DNA of 43,619 nt from an uncultured Pseudomonas sp. (GTDB taxonomy: Bacteria > Pseudomonadota > Gammaproteobacteria > Pseudomonadales > Pseudomonadaceae), in assembly GCF_946886105.1 (NCBI RefSeq), contig NZ_CAMPHV010000047.1:1-43619 (forward strand), in the 5' to 3' direction. Positions 1 to 8,816 of this stretch are shown here, piece after piece. How positions within the stretch are numbered: the stretch's first letter is position 1; every line of letters starts with the position of its first letter. The notes under the pieces were generated by a model that was not told where the DNA came from, searched no databases, and saw only the letters and a list, made by a program, of their open reading frames with translations. The translations under genes and the position numbers were made by a program.

Positions 1-803
1 GCCAGCGCATGCACCGCCGCCACCGGCGCATTGGCGAACGCCTGGCCGGCCAGGCAGGCGCCGAGCAGCATGGCCTGGCGCGCTTCGCGGTTGCCGCCGT
101 TGTGCACCGCCTCGTCGAGATTGGCCGCGAGCAAACGCAGGGCCTCGCGGGCCAGCAGGTCGGACAGCGGGTTCTTTTTCAGCGCGCTGGTGTAGGCCTC
201 GATTGCATGGACCATGGCGTCGATCCCGGTGGCGGCGGTGATCGCCGGCGGCAGGCCGAGGGTCAGCTCGGCATCCAGCAGCGCCAGATCCGGCAGCAGC
301 AGCGGTGAAACCACGCCCATCTTGCTGGTTTCGCCGGTGGTGATAATGGCGATCTGGGTGACTTCCGAGCCGGTGCCGGCGGTTGTCGGTACCTGGATCA
401 GCGGCAGGCGCCGGCCCTTGGCATTGCCGACGCCATAGATATCCGCCAGGCTCTGCATGCATTCGGGATGGGCGAGCAGGGCGACCAGTTTGGCCACGTC
501 CATCGAGCTGCCGCCGCCGAAGCCGACGATCAGCTCGGCGCCCAGCGCCTTGGCCTGGGCCACCGCGCTCAGCACTATGGCTTCGGGCGGATCGGCCAGC
601 ACCTGGTCGAATACTTCGGCCGCCACGCCGGCTTCGGCGAAACCGGGCAATACCTCGTTCAGCAGACCGAGTTTGGTAATGCCGGGATCGGTGACGATCA
701 GCACCGAACGCGCGCCGCGCTCCTGGCACAAGGCGCCCAGGCGACGCGCCGAGCCGACTTCGCAGCTGATCTGCGCGGTGGTGGCGAAACTGAACGGATG
801 CAT
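1..803 (-). CDS. Iron-containing alcohol dehydrogenase (C-terminus outside window)
   Basis: Group III iron-type alcohol dehydrogenase, a cytoplasmic NAD(P)-dependent enzyme interconverting alcohols and aldehydes. Translating from the ATG at 803 gives 267 residues before the window ends; the family is about 380-390 long, so roughly 115 C-terminal residues are missing. Visible landmarks are the nucleotide-binding GFGGGSSMDVAK (95-105), GTGSEVTQ (143-150), and the metal ligands Asp195 and His199 in GIDAMVHAIEAYTS, with His265 as the likely third; the fourth ligand lies outside. A GAGGA Shine-Dalgarno sits 7 bases before the ATG. It follows the acyl-CoA and 3-hydroxyacyl-CoA dehydrogenase genes on the same strand, but two palindromic repeats (861-1043) separate it, so it may be a separate unit. 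The substrate cannot be read from the sequence; nearby beta-oxidation genes suggest a medium or long-chain alcohol (inference). Confidence 0.93.
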   Translation of the reverse strand, partial: MHPFSFATTAQISCEVGSARRLGALCQERGARSVLIVTDPGITKLGLLNEVLPGFAEAGVAAEVFDQVLADPPEAIVLSAVAQAKALGAELIVGFGGGSSMDVAKLVALLAHPECMQSLADIYGVGNAKGRRLPLIQVPTTAGTGSEVTQIAIITTGETSKMGVVSPLLLPDLALLDAELTLGLPPAITAATGIDAMVHAIEAYTSALKKNPLSDLLAREALRLLAANLDEAVHNGGNREARQAMLLGACLAGQAFANAPVAAVHAL

Positions 804-860
804 GTTTCGATCCTCTTGCTCTATGTAAAACCCATGTGTATCTGCAAGGCCTGGGAACTC

Positions 861-935
861 GTAGGGCGGACATGCCGAAGGCTTGTCCGCCATCTCGGCG
901 CCCGCGGTGGACAAGGCTTCGCCATGTCCACCCTA
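861..935. repeat. GTAG-headed inverted repeat (REP/BIME type, GTAGGGCGG class)
   Basis: The arm at 861-892 begins GTAGGGCGGACATG and returns inverted at 906-935, ending CATGTCCACCCTAC. Two GTAG-headed hairpins facing each other is the layout of a bacterial interspersed mosaic element (BIME) made of two REP units. Related GTAGGGTGG copies occur at 15683, 36300 and 39672. It lies in the gap between the acyl-CoA dehydrogenase and the alcohol dehydrogenase. Confidence 0.8.
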
Positions 936-977
936 CAAGAGCGCGTTTTCCAACCCGGCGAATATGCGCGAGCCTTT

Positions 978-1043
978 GTAGCCCGGATGCAATCCGGGGA
1001 AAATCTTTCGTCCGACACTGCTCCCGGATTGCATCCGGGCTAC
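978..1043. repeat. GTAG-headed inverted repeat (GTAGCCCGGATGCAATCCGGG class)
   Basis: The left arm GTAGCCCGGATGCAATCCGG is mirrored at 1022-1043 by an arm ending CATCCGGGCTAC. Copies of this class also occur at 24494, 35874, 37228 and 39729. It stands 35 bases beyond the stop codon of the acyl-CoA dehydrogenase gene and could stabilise the 3' end of that mRNA or act as a weak terminator. Confidence 0.85.
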
Positions 1044-1083
1044 TGGGCTGCGCCAACACCAACCTACCAAAGCGCTGCGTGCG

Positions 1084-2874
1084 TCAGAACGCAAAGCTTT
1101 GCTCGGGCATCGCCATCAAACAGTCCGCGCCGCCGAGCAGTGCCTCGCGATGGCCGCTGGCCCGCGGTAGCACCCGGCGCAGATAGAACTGCGCGCTGTG
1201 CAGCTTGGCCTGGTAGAACGCCGCCTCGCCAGTGCCCGCATCCAGCGCATCCTGCGCCCGCGCCGCCGCTTGCAGCCAGAAGCCGGCGAGCAATACATAA
1301 GCTGAATACTGCAGGAAGTCGACCGAGGTGGCGCCTATCTCCTGCGGGTCGCGCTGGCTGGCGGCGATCACCTCGGCGCTCAGTTCGCGCCATTCGCCAA
1401 GACGCGCCTGTACGGTTCCGGCCAGTTCGGCGAGCACCGGGCGCGCGGCCTGTCGGTCGCACAGCTCGCTGAGTTCGGCTTGCAGCGCCGAGAGCTCAGC
1501 GCCGCCATCGCCGAGCAGCTTGCGGCGGATATAGTCCAGCGCCTGGATGCCGTTGGTGCCTTCGTACAACTGGGTGATGCGGCTGTCGCGCATCAACTGC
1601 TCGATGCCCCACTCGCGGATATAGCCGTGGCCGCCGTAGACCTGCACGGCGAGGCTGGCGGCTTCCTGGCCCATATCGGTGAAGAAGGCTTTGACGATCG
1701 GGATCAGCAGCGCCGCGCGCTTGCCGGCGGCCTTGCGCGCCGCGGCGTCCGGGTGACCGTGTTCGAGGTCGAGCTGGCGCGCGCAGTAGGCGGCCAGCAT
1801 GCGGCTGCCTTCGACCAGGGTTTTCTGGGTCAGCAGCATGCGCCGCACATCCGGGTGAACGATGATCGGGTCGGCGGCCTTGTGCGGCTCGGCGGCGCCG
1901 CTGAGGGCACGCGATTGCAGGCGTTCGCGGGCATAGCCGAGGGCGCCCTGGAACGCCGCTTCGCCGATCCCCAAGCCTTGCAAGCCGACCTGGAAGCGCG
2001 CGTCGTTCATCATGGTGAACATGCAGGCCAGGCCCTGGTTCGGCTCGCCGACGATCCAGCCGCTGGCGCCGTCGAAGTTCATCACGCAGGTCGCCGCGCC
2101 CTTGATCCCCATCTTGTGTTCGATGGCGCCGCAGCTCAGGGCATTGTGCGCGCCCGGCGTGCCATTGGTGTTGGCGATGAACTTCGGCACCAGCAGCAGG
2201 CTGATGCCCTTCACCCCGGCGGGCGCATCGGGCAGGCGGGCGAGCACCAGATGGACGATGTTCTCGCTGAGGTCCTGCTCGCCGCCGCTGATGAAAATCT
2301 TGCTGCCGCTGACCTTGTAGCTGCCGTCGGCCTGAGGTTCGGCGCGGGTACGCAGCAGCGCCAGGTCGGTGCCGGCCTGGGGTTCGGTCAGGCACATGGT
2401 GCCGGTCCACTGGCCGCTCACCAGTTTGTGCAGGTAGGCCTGCTTGAGCGCGTCGCTGCCGTGCTTGTACAGCGCCAGCACCGCGCCTTCGGTCAGCCCG
2501 GAATAGACCCGGAACGACAGCGAGGCGCTCATCAACATCTCGTGGAAATTGCACGCCAGCAGCTGCGGTAGCGCCTGACCGCCATATTCGCTGGGGCCGG
2601 TCATGCTCGCCCAGCCATTGTCGACGTACTGCCGATAGGCCTCGACGAAGCCGGCGGGGGTACTCACCTGGCCATCGCTCAGCTGACACCCCTGCTCGTC
2701 GCTATTGCGGTTGAGCGGCGCCACCACGCCAGCGGCATAGCGCGCACCTTCTTCCAGCACGCCGTCGATCAGCTCGCGGTCCAGGCCATTGTCCAGCAGC
2801 GCGCAATGACCGCTGATATCGAATAGCTCGTGCAGCACGAAGCGCATGTCGCGTAGCGGGGCCTGATAGCTCAT
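1084..2874 (-). CDS. Acyl-CoA dehydrogenase, long form
   Basis: FAD-dependent acyl-CoA dehydrogenase of 596 residues that introduces the alpha-beta double bond in an acyl-CoA thioester and passes electrons to electron-transfer flavoprotein. At about 600 residues it belongs to the long subfamily with an extra C-terminal domain, the group including DmdC-like 3-methylmercaptopropionyl-CoA dehydrogenases, rather than the 380-residue short form. Family motifs are MCLTEPQAGTDL near residue 160, KIFISGGEQD near 195 and LYEGTNGIQALDYIRRKLLG near 437, whose Glu is at the usual catalytic-base position. AGGGA precedes the ATG by 5 bases. The start overlaps the stop of the upstream 3-hydroxyacyl-CoA dehydrogenase by 4 bases (ATGA), implying translational coupling and shared use in beta-oxidation of a common substrate. 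Chain-length preference is not readable. Confidence 0.92.
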   Translation of the reverse strand: MSYQAPLRDMRFVLHELFDISGHCALLDNGLDRELIDGVLEEGARYAAGVVAPLNRNSDEQGCQLSDGQVSTPAGFVEAYRQYVDNGWASMTGPSEYGGQALPQLLACNFHEMLMSASLSFRVYSGLTEGAVLALYKHGSDALKQAYLHKLVSGQWTGTMCLTEPQAGTDLALLRTRAEPQADGSYKVSGSKIFISGGEQDLSENIVHLVLARLPDAPAGVKGISLLLVPKFIANTNGTPGAHNALSCGAIEHKMGIKGAATCVMNFDGASGWIVGEPNQGLACMFTMMNDARFQVGLQGLGIGEAAFQGALGYARERLQSRALSGAAEPHKAADPIIVHPDVRRMLLTQKTLVEGSRMLAAYCARQLDLEHGHPDAAARKAAGKRAALLIPIVKAFFTDMGQEAASLAVQVYGGHGYIREWGIEQLMRDSRITQLYEGTNGIQALDYIRRKLLGDGGAELSALQAELSELCDRQAARPVLAELAGTVQARLGEWRELSAEVIAASQRDPQEIGATSVDFLQYSAYVLLAGFWLQAAARAQDALDAGTGEAAFYQAKLHSAQFYLRRVLPRASGHREALLGGADCLMAMPEQSFAF

Positions 2875-4118
2875 AGCTGTCCCTCGCGCACATCGGAGAA
2901 TCGCTTATGGCTGGCGGCCAGATGCTCGATCAATTTGGCCGGCTGCCAATGGTCGCCGAACAACGGCTGCAAGGCTTTCAGGCGCTGCTCGATCGCCGCC
3001 ACGCCCTGGCTGTCGGCCCAGCCCATGGGCCCGCCCTTGTCGGCCGGGAAGCCATAGCCATTGAGGTACACCAGGTCGATGTCGTGGCTGTTGGCGGCGA
3101 TATTCTCCTCGAGGATTTTCGCCCCCTCGTTGACCAGGGCGAGCAGGCAGCGTTCGAGGATTTCCGTGGCGTCGATATCGCGGCGCACGAAGCCCAGTTG
3201 TTCGGCAACTTGCAGCACCAGAGCGTCGACCTCGGGGTCGTGTTCGGCCTGACGGCTGCCCTCGGCGTAGCGGTAATAGCCCAGGCCGGCCTTCTGGCCG
3301 AAGCGGCCGAGTGCGCAGAGGCGGTTATCCACCTGCACCGTCGGCTCGTCCTGGCCCTTGCCGGCCAGCTCGCGGGCGCGCCACTCCAGGTCGATGCCCA
3401 CCACGTCGTACATACGGAACGGGCCCATGGCGAAACCGAAGCCTTGCAGCGCGGCGTCGACCTGATGCGGATAGGCGCCCTCGAGCAGCAGCATCCGCGC
3501 CTCGCGCACGTAGGTGTGCAGCATGCGGTTGCCGATAAAACCGTCGCAGTTGCCGGCCACCACGCTGACCTTGCCGATGCGCTGGCCGAGCGCCAAGGCG
3601 GCGTCGAGCACGGCCTGGCTGGTGCGCGCGCCGCGGACGATCTCCAGCAGCTTCATGATGTGCGCCGGGCTGAAGAAGTGCAGGCCCAGCACCTGCTGCG
3701 GGCGTTGAGTGACGGCGGCGATGGCGTCGATATCCAGCGCCGAGGTGTTGCTGGCGAGGATCGCGCTGGGCTTGAGCAGGGCGTCCAGGGTGCGGAAAAT
3801 CTGTTGCTTGAGTTCGAGGTTCTCGTACACCGCCTCGATCACCAGATCGACCGCGCCCAGCGCCGCATAGTCGTCCACCGGAACGATGCAGGCCTGGCGC
3901 GCGTCGGCTTGTGCCTGATCGATGCGCCCGAGTTTGACGTTATGCGCCTGGGTTTCGGCCACCGTTTTCAGCGCCTGTTCGAGCATCTGCGGATTGTTAT
4001 CCAACCACAGCACCGGGATGCCGGCGTTGGCCAGGCTCATGACGATGCCGCGGCCCATGGTGCCGGCACCGATCACGGCGGCTCGATCGAGGGAGAAAAC
4101 AGCGTGGCTCATGGTCAT
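2871..4118 (-). CDS. 3-hydroxyacyl-CoA dehydrogenase
   Basis: NAD-dependent 3-hydroxyacyl-CoA dehydrogenase of 415 residues, the third step of beta-oxidation. The N-terminal Rossmann domain carries GAGTMG at residues 17-22, then the family motifs EAVYENLELK, ASNTSALDID and LHFFSPAHIMKLLEIVRG, where the His is at the usual catalytic position. Two C-terminal helical HCDH domains follow, the first around 195-290 (NRMLHTYVREAR) and the second around 310-400 (ILERCLLALVNEGAKILEE). There is no fused enoyl-CoA hydratase, unlike FadB/FadJ. A second in-frame ATG at 4112 sits 7 bases after GAGG and may be the true start. The gene leads a two-gene operon with the acyl-CoA dehydrogenase and is divergent from a LysR-type regulator 98 bases away, its probable regulator. 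Confidence 0.93.
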   Translation of the reverse strand: MTMSHAVFSLDRAAVIGAGTMGRGIVMSLANAGIPVLWLDNNPQMLEQALKTVAETQAHNVKLGRIDQAQADARQACIVPVDDYAALGAVDLVIEAVYENLELKQQIFRTLDALLKPSAILASNTSALDIDAIAAVTQRPQQVLGLHFFSPAHIMKLLEIVRGARTSQAVLDAALALGQRIGKVSVVAGNCDGFIGNRMLHTYVREARMLLLEGAYPHQVDAALQGFGFAMGPFRMYDVVGIDLEWRARELAGKGQDEPTVQVDNRLCALGRFGQKAGLGYYRYAEGSRQAEHDPEVDALVLQVAEQLGFVRRDIDATEILERCLLALVNEGAKILEENIAANSHDIDLVYLNGYGFPADKGGPMGWADSQGVAAIEQRLKALQPLFGDHWQPAKLIEHLAASHKRFSDVREGQL

Positions 4119-4216
4119 GCCTCATATGCCGAAGAAAGTTCGCCCACCACCATAAGCAAGACGTTACTATTTTTGAAATTTAGACTTGTGATACCTCCTA
4201 TTCCCTTGGTGAATAA

Positions 4217-5113
4217 GTGCTGCCGAATTTCGATCTCAACCTGCTGCGTGTGTTCGATGCGCTGATGCGCGAGCGCAACGTCTCGCGGGCGGCCGAGCGG
4301 CTGGCGCTGAGCCAGCCGGCGGTGAGCAACGCCCTCGGCCGCCTGCGCGAACTGCTCGACGACCCTTTGCTGGTGCGGGTCGGCCGCAGCATGCAACCGA
4401 CACCCCGGGCACTCGCCCTGGAGACGCCGATACGCACGGCCTTGCAGCAAATCGAAGAAAGCCTGAAAGGCGGCGATGGCTTCGATCCGGCGAGCAGCCG
4501 TCAGCGCTTCAACATCGCGCTGACCGACTACGTCGAGCTGATCTGTATGCCGCGGCTGGTCCGGCAGCTCAGCGAGCTGGCGCCGGGCATTGCGATCGAC
4601 ATCCAGCACTTGAGTTCGACCTTGCCCGCCGAAGCCTTGGACAAGGGCGAACTGGATCTGGTGGTGGGACGTTTCGAGACGCTGCCGGCGCGTTTTTCCC
4701 GGCGCCACTGGATGAGCGAAACCCTGCAGGTGGCGCTACGTCGCGACCACCCGCAGGTACAGGGCGAATTGGATCTGCCTGCATTTCTCGGGTTGCGTCA
4801 TCTTTGGGTGCATGGCGGGCAGACCCGCGGCATGGTCGACCAATGGTTGGGCGAGCAGGGCCTGTGCCGGGATATTCGCTATACCACGCCGAATTACCTG
4901 CAAGCCGCGCATATAGTCGCCAGCAGCGAGCTTGCGGCTGTGCTGCCCAGCCAGCTGGCGCGCTACTTCGCGACGCTGTTGCCGCTGCAATTGTTCGAGC
5001 TGCCGTTTGCCGTGGGCCCGTTCCATCTGGAAATCGTCAGCCTGGCGCAACGCCAACGCGACCCGGCATTGCAGTGGTTGATCGAGCGGATAGTGCTTAG
5101 CGCCCGCGACTGA
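4217..5113 (+). CDS. LysR-family transcriptional regulator
   Basis: LysR-type DNA-binding regulator of 298 residues, a usual family length. The N-terminal winged helix-turn-helix is clear (FDLNLLRVFDALMRERNVSR, then AAERLALSQPAVSNALGRLR), followed by a periplasmic-binding-like effector domain from about residue 90. The start is GTG at 4217; no upstream in-frame ATG exists and the N-terminus matches the family here. It faces the 3-hydroxyacyl-CoA dehydrogenase gene across a 98-base AT-richer gap, the classic arrangement for a LysR protein controlling the divergent operon and itself. A symmetric run around 4173-4182 (TTTGAAATTTAG context) could be part of its operator, but this is weak. Its 3' end converges on the caspase gene with a 53-base gap. 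Confidence 0.92.
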   Translation: MLPNFDLNLLRVFDALMRERNVSRAAERLALSQPAVSNALGRLRELLDDPLLVRVGRSMQPTPRALALETPIRTALQQIEESLKGGDGFDPASSRQRFNIALTDYVELICMPRLVRQLSELAPGIAIDIQHLSSTLPAEALDKGELDLVVGRFETLPARFSRRHWMSETLQVALRRDHPQVQGELDLPAFLGLRHLWVHGGQTRGMVDQWLGEQGLCRDIRYTTPNYLQAAHIVASSELAAVLPSQLARYFATLLPLQLFELPFAVGPFHLEIVSLAQRQRDPALQWLIERIVLSARD

Positions 5114-5166
5114 GCTGGCTTGGCTGTGCCGCCACAGTCGGTAAACGGGCTGCGCAGGTACAGCTA

Positions 5167-6186
5167 TCAATTGGCCCGCCGCTCGAACAGGTACTCGCCG
5201 CCGGCCTCATGGCCGGCAACCGCCGCAGCGCCATACTGCGGTTGTTGCGGGTAGTCCTGGCTAACGCCATGGCGCACAACCTGATACACATCGAAGCCCG
5301 CTACCGTGGCGTCCAGTTGCTGCAGGCTGCGCAGAAAATGCCAGGCGAACACGGAATGGCCGTCCTTGCCTTCGTCGGATACCGGCTCTTCGCCGCCGGA
5401 AGACAACACCAACACGCTACGCTTGCGCAGTACCTCGGCGGTCGAGAGTTGGCCACCCTGGTAGGACGGGCCTCGTACCAGGGTGCCGGAGAAACAGCTG
5501 TCCGAGACCAGCAGCACCTGACGGGCGGGTATCGCCCGCAGCAAGGTGGCGATGTCCTTATTGGAGAGCCACTGCGCCGCGCTCTTCACCGAGCCGTCGC
5601 TGGGTATCCAGTAACCCATCTCGGTTTCATCGAACAGATAGCCATGCCCGGCGTAGTAGACAAACACCGCATCGGCGGGCGTCATCTCGCGGGCCAGTGC
5701 GGCAACCGCGCGAACGATGTCGGCCTTGCTGGCATTGGTCAGCACTCGCACCTCGAAACCGAGAACCTGCTTCAAGGTGGCCGCGACCCGCTGCACATCA
5801 TGGATGGGGGTGAGCAGGGGCGGGATCGGTGCCAAATACTGGTTATTGCCAATCAACAGCGCCACGCGCTTTTCTATCGGCCGTCCGGCAATGGCCGCAG
5901 GCACTCCGCCCGGGGCGGCCTTGGGCAGGCAATAGGCATGGTCGTCGTCGCTCGCGTTGCACTCGCGCACATCCACCACCTGCGGATTGCGCCGCAATTC
6001 CTCAAGCGCTTCGCGGTACAACAGGGTGCGGGCCTGGTGGCGCTGCATATCGATCGCCTGCATCTGCGCGCGACCGGGTATACCGCCAGCAAAGGGCGGT
6101 GGACGGAAGCCGGCCAGGGCCTGCACGTTGATCAAGGCCGCCATCGCAATGGCAAGCAAAGCTGCAACAGCTGGCGTTCGCATCAC
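5167..6186 (-). CDS. Secreted caspase-family (C14-like) cysteine peptidase
   Basis: Caspase-like peptidase of 339 residues, last gene of the five-gene cyclase operon. An N-terminal hydrophobic stretch (residues 5-25, ending near VQALA) looks like a Sec signal peptide, so the protein probably acts in the periplasm or outside. The caspase fold begins around 105 (KRVALLIGNNQY); the catalytic pair is His181 in VYYAGHG and Cys231 in SDSCFSG, both intact. The C-terminal segment ends GGEYLFERRAN. Its start overlaps the stop of the lipoprotein hydrolase gene by 4 bases, so the two are translationally coupled. Prokaryotic caspase homologues (metacaspases, orthocaspases) usually cleave after Arg or Lys; whether this one does is unknown. 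Its targets could be the co-encoded barrel or FecR-like protein (inference). Confidence 0.9.
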   Translation of the reverse strand: MMRTPAVAALLAIAMAALINVQALAGFRPPPFAGGIPGRAQMQAIDMQRHQARTLLYREALEELRRNPQVVDVRECNASDDDHAYCLPKAAPGGVPAAIAGRPIEKRVALLIGNNQYLAPIPPLLTPIHDVQRVAATLKQVLGFEVRVLTNASKADIVRAVAALAREMTPADAVFVYYAGHGYLFDETEMGYWIPSDGSVKSAAQWLSNKDIATLLRAIPARQVLLVSDSCFSGTLVRGPSYQGGQLSTAEVLRKRSVLVLSSGGEEPVSDEGKDGHSVFAWHFLRSLQQLDATVAGFDVYQVVRHGVSQDYPQQPQYGAAAVAGHEAGGEYLFERRAN

Positions 6187-7016
6187 TCAGCCTCCTCGCT
6201 CAGTAGCAGCCTTGGCCAATGTTCCACCCAACAACAGCCATGGTCGAAGTCGGGTAAGCGCTCCAGGTGCCCACCGTGGATGGCGACGAAGCGTACGCCA
6301 AGGCTATCCGGCACCACCTTATCGCGCTTGCCTACCAAGTGCACGGCATAGGGCAGGGGGCCAGGCCCGTCCAGCGGATCGAGCGAGCCATGCAGGGGCG
6401 ACAGGCCCTTTAGCCGTGCCCACTCGGCCAGCGCCAGCGGCGCCGCCAGGGTGACCAGCGCCTCGACATCGTCACGCCGCTGCGCCAACAGGGTGGCGAT
6501 CACGCCGCCGCCGGAATAGCCGATCAAGCGCAAGCGTTCGGCGCCGGCCAACTGCTTGAGCTGACTCAGGGCCTGATCCATGGCGCTCAGCACCTCGGGC
6601 GCAAAACGCCTCTCGCTCCAGTAGGCACTCGAACAATCGGCCAGCGCCGCTGGCGCGAGATACTGGCAAGGTCGCCCCAGGTAGGCGACGCTGCTGCTCG
6701 GGTCGCGCTCGGCCAGCAACAACGCCATGGGCCGTAACGGCGTTGGATCGCGCGGCGGTCGATAAGCGCCAGGCCAGGGTGCGCCGTCGCCTTCCAGATA
6801 CACCGTCAGGCTGGGCGTCTGCCGGGCTTGCCGCAACAAGGCCAACAGCTTGAATTGCCCCGGCTGTAGCGCCACGGGCGACCAGCCGCGGGCAGTGGCC
6901 CAAGACTCAGGTCGGTCTTGCGCGCCGTGCAGATATGCCGGGCCCTGGGGGGCGCATGCGCTCAGCAGGGCCGCGCCTAGCGCTGCGGCCAACAGTCGCC
7001 AACGTGCCCAGGGCAT
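6183..7016 (-). CDS. Alpha/beta-hydrolase-fold lipoprotein
   Basis: Protein of 277 residues with an N-terminal lipoprotein signal (LAAALGAALLSAC, lipid-attached Cys at about residue 21) and an alpha/beta hydrolase fold. The nucleophile elbow is GYSGGG (Ser at about 169), a likely acid is in GKRDKVVPDS and a likely catalytic His is in DFDHGCCW near the C-terminus, so the triad appears complete. It should be anchored to the inner face of the outer membrane or the periplasmic face of the inner membrane and hydrolyse an ester or similar bond; the substrate cannot be predicted. The gene starts 9 bases after the autotransporter-barrel stop and overlaps the caspase gene by 4 bases. No strong Shine-Dalgarno precedes the ATG, so translation may rely on coupling to the upstream gene. 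Confidence 0.8.
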   Translation of the reverse strand: MPWARWRLLAAALGAALLSACAPQGPAYLHGAQDRPESWATARGWSPVALQPGQFKLLALLRQARQTPSLTVYLEGDGAPWPGAYRPPRDPTPLRPMALLLAERDPSSSVAYLGRPCQYLAPAALADCSSAYWSERRFAPEVLSAMDQALSQLKQLAGAERLRLIGYSGGGVIATLLAQRRDDVEALVTLAAPLALAEWARLKGLSPLHGSLDPLDGPGPLPYAVHLVGKRDKVVPDSLGVRFVAIHGGHLERLPDFDHGCCWVEHWPRLLLSEEAE

Positions 7017-7025
7017 AGGTTTGAC

Positions 7026-8132
7026 TCAGAAGCGCAGGTTGAGGTTGGCCACCCAGGTATTCATGTTCTGGTGACTACGCCCCTCTTCCTGCTCATAGGC
7101 CACGCCGCCGGTGATGCCATGGGCCAGCGAGAAGTAATTCACGCCTACCGTCCATACCCAGGCCTCTTTGCCGATAGGGTCGTTGGGGGAGAAGTCCAGA
7201 GTGGTAGAGCGGTGCATATCATCCATATATTTGAGGCCGACATAGGGCAGCCAACCGTTCAGCCAATAGCCGACTTGGCCGCCGATCTGAATGCGGTCGA
7301 GCTTGTTCTTCGAATCGGAGTCCTGCAGCTTGCTCTGGCCCAACAGATCCTCGGTTTCGCCACGCAGATCAACGTCGTCGTAGTGCTCTTCGGCATGCAG
7401 ATAGCCGAGCCTGCCGGTGAACTGCCAGTTGTCCAGCCAGCGTTGGTAGTTGAGGTTGACGCCGGTATACCAACGGTCGACATCCTGGGTGCTGCTGTTG
7501 CTCGCGTCCAGGCGGCCCTGGCCGAGGCCGATACTGGCATCCAGGGAGAACTCGTCGTTCAGTTGCCAGCCGAGGTAGGGTGCGACCATATAGCCGCGGC
7601 TGCTTAGGTCGTTTCTTTCTGCACCTAGGGCGGTGGTTATTCCCGACAGATCGCCCCTGTCGATGGCTACGGACAGACCCACGACCAGTGCTGAAGACAG
7701 GCCATAGTCGCCGCCGAGCACGTAGTTCTGGATATCGAAGTCGTTCTTGGTGTCGCTGCCGGAGTTGTTCTCGTAACGCTGATCGATATCGTCGTCGGTG
7801 ACGTTGCCCCACAGGTTGAACGGCTGCGCCACATCGCCCGCGGCCATGCCCCGACCGCCACCAGTAGCCGCCAGACGGGGCGCGCCGGGTGCCGTCCAGC
7901 GCCGCGCCAGGGCGTCGGAAATAGCGCTAAATTGCTGGGCCGCGGTTGCGTTGAGCAACACTTGCGAAGTGGTTGTACCACCGCCGAAACACTCGGGATG
8001 GTTGGAGATCGCCTGTTCGGCGAATATGCCGCCGGACGAGTACCCCGAGTAGGCGCTCAGACAGTTGGCGAGCGCGCTGATGGGCGATGCTAGACAGATG
8101 CCGGCCAGAACCAGCTTGGTGGTTGTATTCAT
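7026..8132 (-). CDS. Autotransporter-type outer-membrane beta-barrel protein
   Basis: Predicted outer-membrane barrel of 368 residues with a Sec signal peptide (about 1-22, ending SALA). Residues 23-110 form a short Gly/Ala/Ser-rich region containing two Cys, followed by a helix-like stretch (QQFSAISDALARRW). From about 118 the sequence alternates in the manner of an autotransporter beta domain (LWGNVTDDDIDQRY, GYMVAPYLGWQLNDEFSLDA, WYTGVNLNYQRWLDNWQFTG) and ends in the barrel signature VANLNLRF with a terminal Phe. There is almost no passenger domain, so it is a barrel with a minimal N-terminal extension rather than a classic secreted adhesin. AAGGAG lies 7 bases before the ATG. It is the third gene of the cyclase operon, 39 bases after the FecR-like gene and 9 bases before the hydrolase gene. 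Confidence 0.85.
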   Translation of the reverse strand: MNTTTKLVLAGICLASPISALANCLSAYSGYSSGGIFAEQAISNHPECFGGGTTTSQVLLNATAAQQFSAISDALARRWTAPGAPRLAATGGGRGMAAGDVAQPFNLWGNVTDDDIDQRYENNSGSDTKNDFDIQNYVLGGDYGLSSALVVGLSVAIDRGDLSGITTALGAERNDLSSRGYMVAPYLGWQLNDEFSLDASIGLGQGRLDASNSSTQDVDRWYTGVNLNYQRWLDNWQFTGRLGYLHAEEHYDDVDLRGETEDLLGQSKLQDSDSKNKLDRIQIGGQVGYWLNGWLPYVGLKYMDDMHRSTTLDFSPNDPIGKEAWVWTVGVNYFSLAHGITGGVAYEQEEGRSHQNMNTWVANLNLRF

Positions 8133-8171
8133 TGACGAGCTCCTTGCGAGGCAGACTTTTTCTTATCGGCG

Positions 8172-8816
8172 TTACGGCTGTTTTGCCATTTTGGCGTTGT
8201 TGATGGCACGCATATAAAGCGAACGGAGCACTGCGATTTCACTGTTGCCTGGGGCCTGCTCGTCCAACTGCGAGAGCAATCGCTTCAACTTGTCGAATTC
8301 ATGCAGTTCGAAATAACCCGCGAGCAGATACAGCTCCGGGTTGCGGTCTGTCGCATCGGCTTTGCCCCGCAATTGAGCGTAGTTGTTTTCCACCGATTCG
8401 AGGGTTCCGCCGCTGGGTATGCTGCGCAGGCGCACCATTCCGGCCTTGACCTGGCCATCCGGGGCCGGAGTCTTGGCCAGCTGTTTGACCAGCACCCTGG
8501 GCAGCTGGCGCACCTGGGGTTGCAGCCCAGCATCCGCTGCCTTGGCACCACTGGCCAGCACCTGCAACTCGCCTGGCCCCTGCCAGAGCTGCTCTGTGCC
8601 GCTGGCAAAGAACACCAGCTGCAGCCGCACCGGCTCATCCAGGGTCAGCCGATCGCCTTCATGCAGCTTGACGAAGGCCTGGAGCGGCGTTGCAGCGCTG
8701 GCCCCGGACGGGTGCAGTTCGGCTGTGCCGCTTAAGGCGGTCACCATCGCGACTTCGTTAGCTTGCGCGATGCCGGTAAACAGCAGCGCGGCGCAGAACC
8801 ACAGGTGTCTAGTCAT
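8172..8816 (-). CDS. FecR-like periplasmic protein
   Basis: Exported protein of 214 residues with a signal peptide (about 1-19, ending IAQA). Residues 20-90 fit the FecR-type pattern: a VTALSGTAELHPSG strand pair, then LHEGDRLTLDEPVRLQLVFF and a glycine-framed LQVLASG repeat. The remainder is helical and may form TPR-like pairs (ELYLLAGYFELHEFDKLKRL). FecR-like domains sense or relay periplasmic signals, and FecR-domain genes are often found beside CHASE2 cyclase genes in other bacteria (general family knowledge). The start codon lies inside the 3' end of the cyclase gene (8-base overlap), a strong sign of coupled expression. The 39-base gap to the barrel gene holds that gene's own Shine-Dalgarno. 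Domain assignment is by pattern only. Confidence 0.72.
   Translation of the reverse strand: MTRHLWFCAALLFTGIAQANEVAMVTALSGTAELHPSGASAATPLQAFVKLHEGDRLTLDEPVRLQLVFFASGTEQLWQGPGELQVLASGAKAADAGLQPQVRQLPRVLVKQLAKTPAPDGQVKAGMVRLRSIPSGGTLESVENNYAQLRGKADATDRNPELYLLAGYFELHEFDKLKRLLSQLDEQAPGNSEIAVLRSLYMRAINNAKMAKQP

Noticed and set aside
978..1043. Spaced repeats considered as a CRISPR remnant
   Set aside because: The repeat units are inverted and paired, scattered singly across the window, with no regular spacers.
2907..4265. Long open frame opposite the 3-hydroxyacyl-CoA dehydrogenase
   Set aside because: Antisense artefact of GC-rich codons; the dehydrogenase strand has the full motif set.
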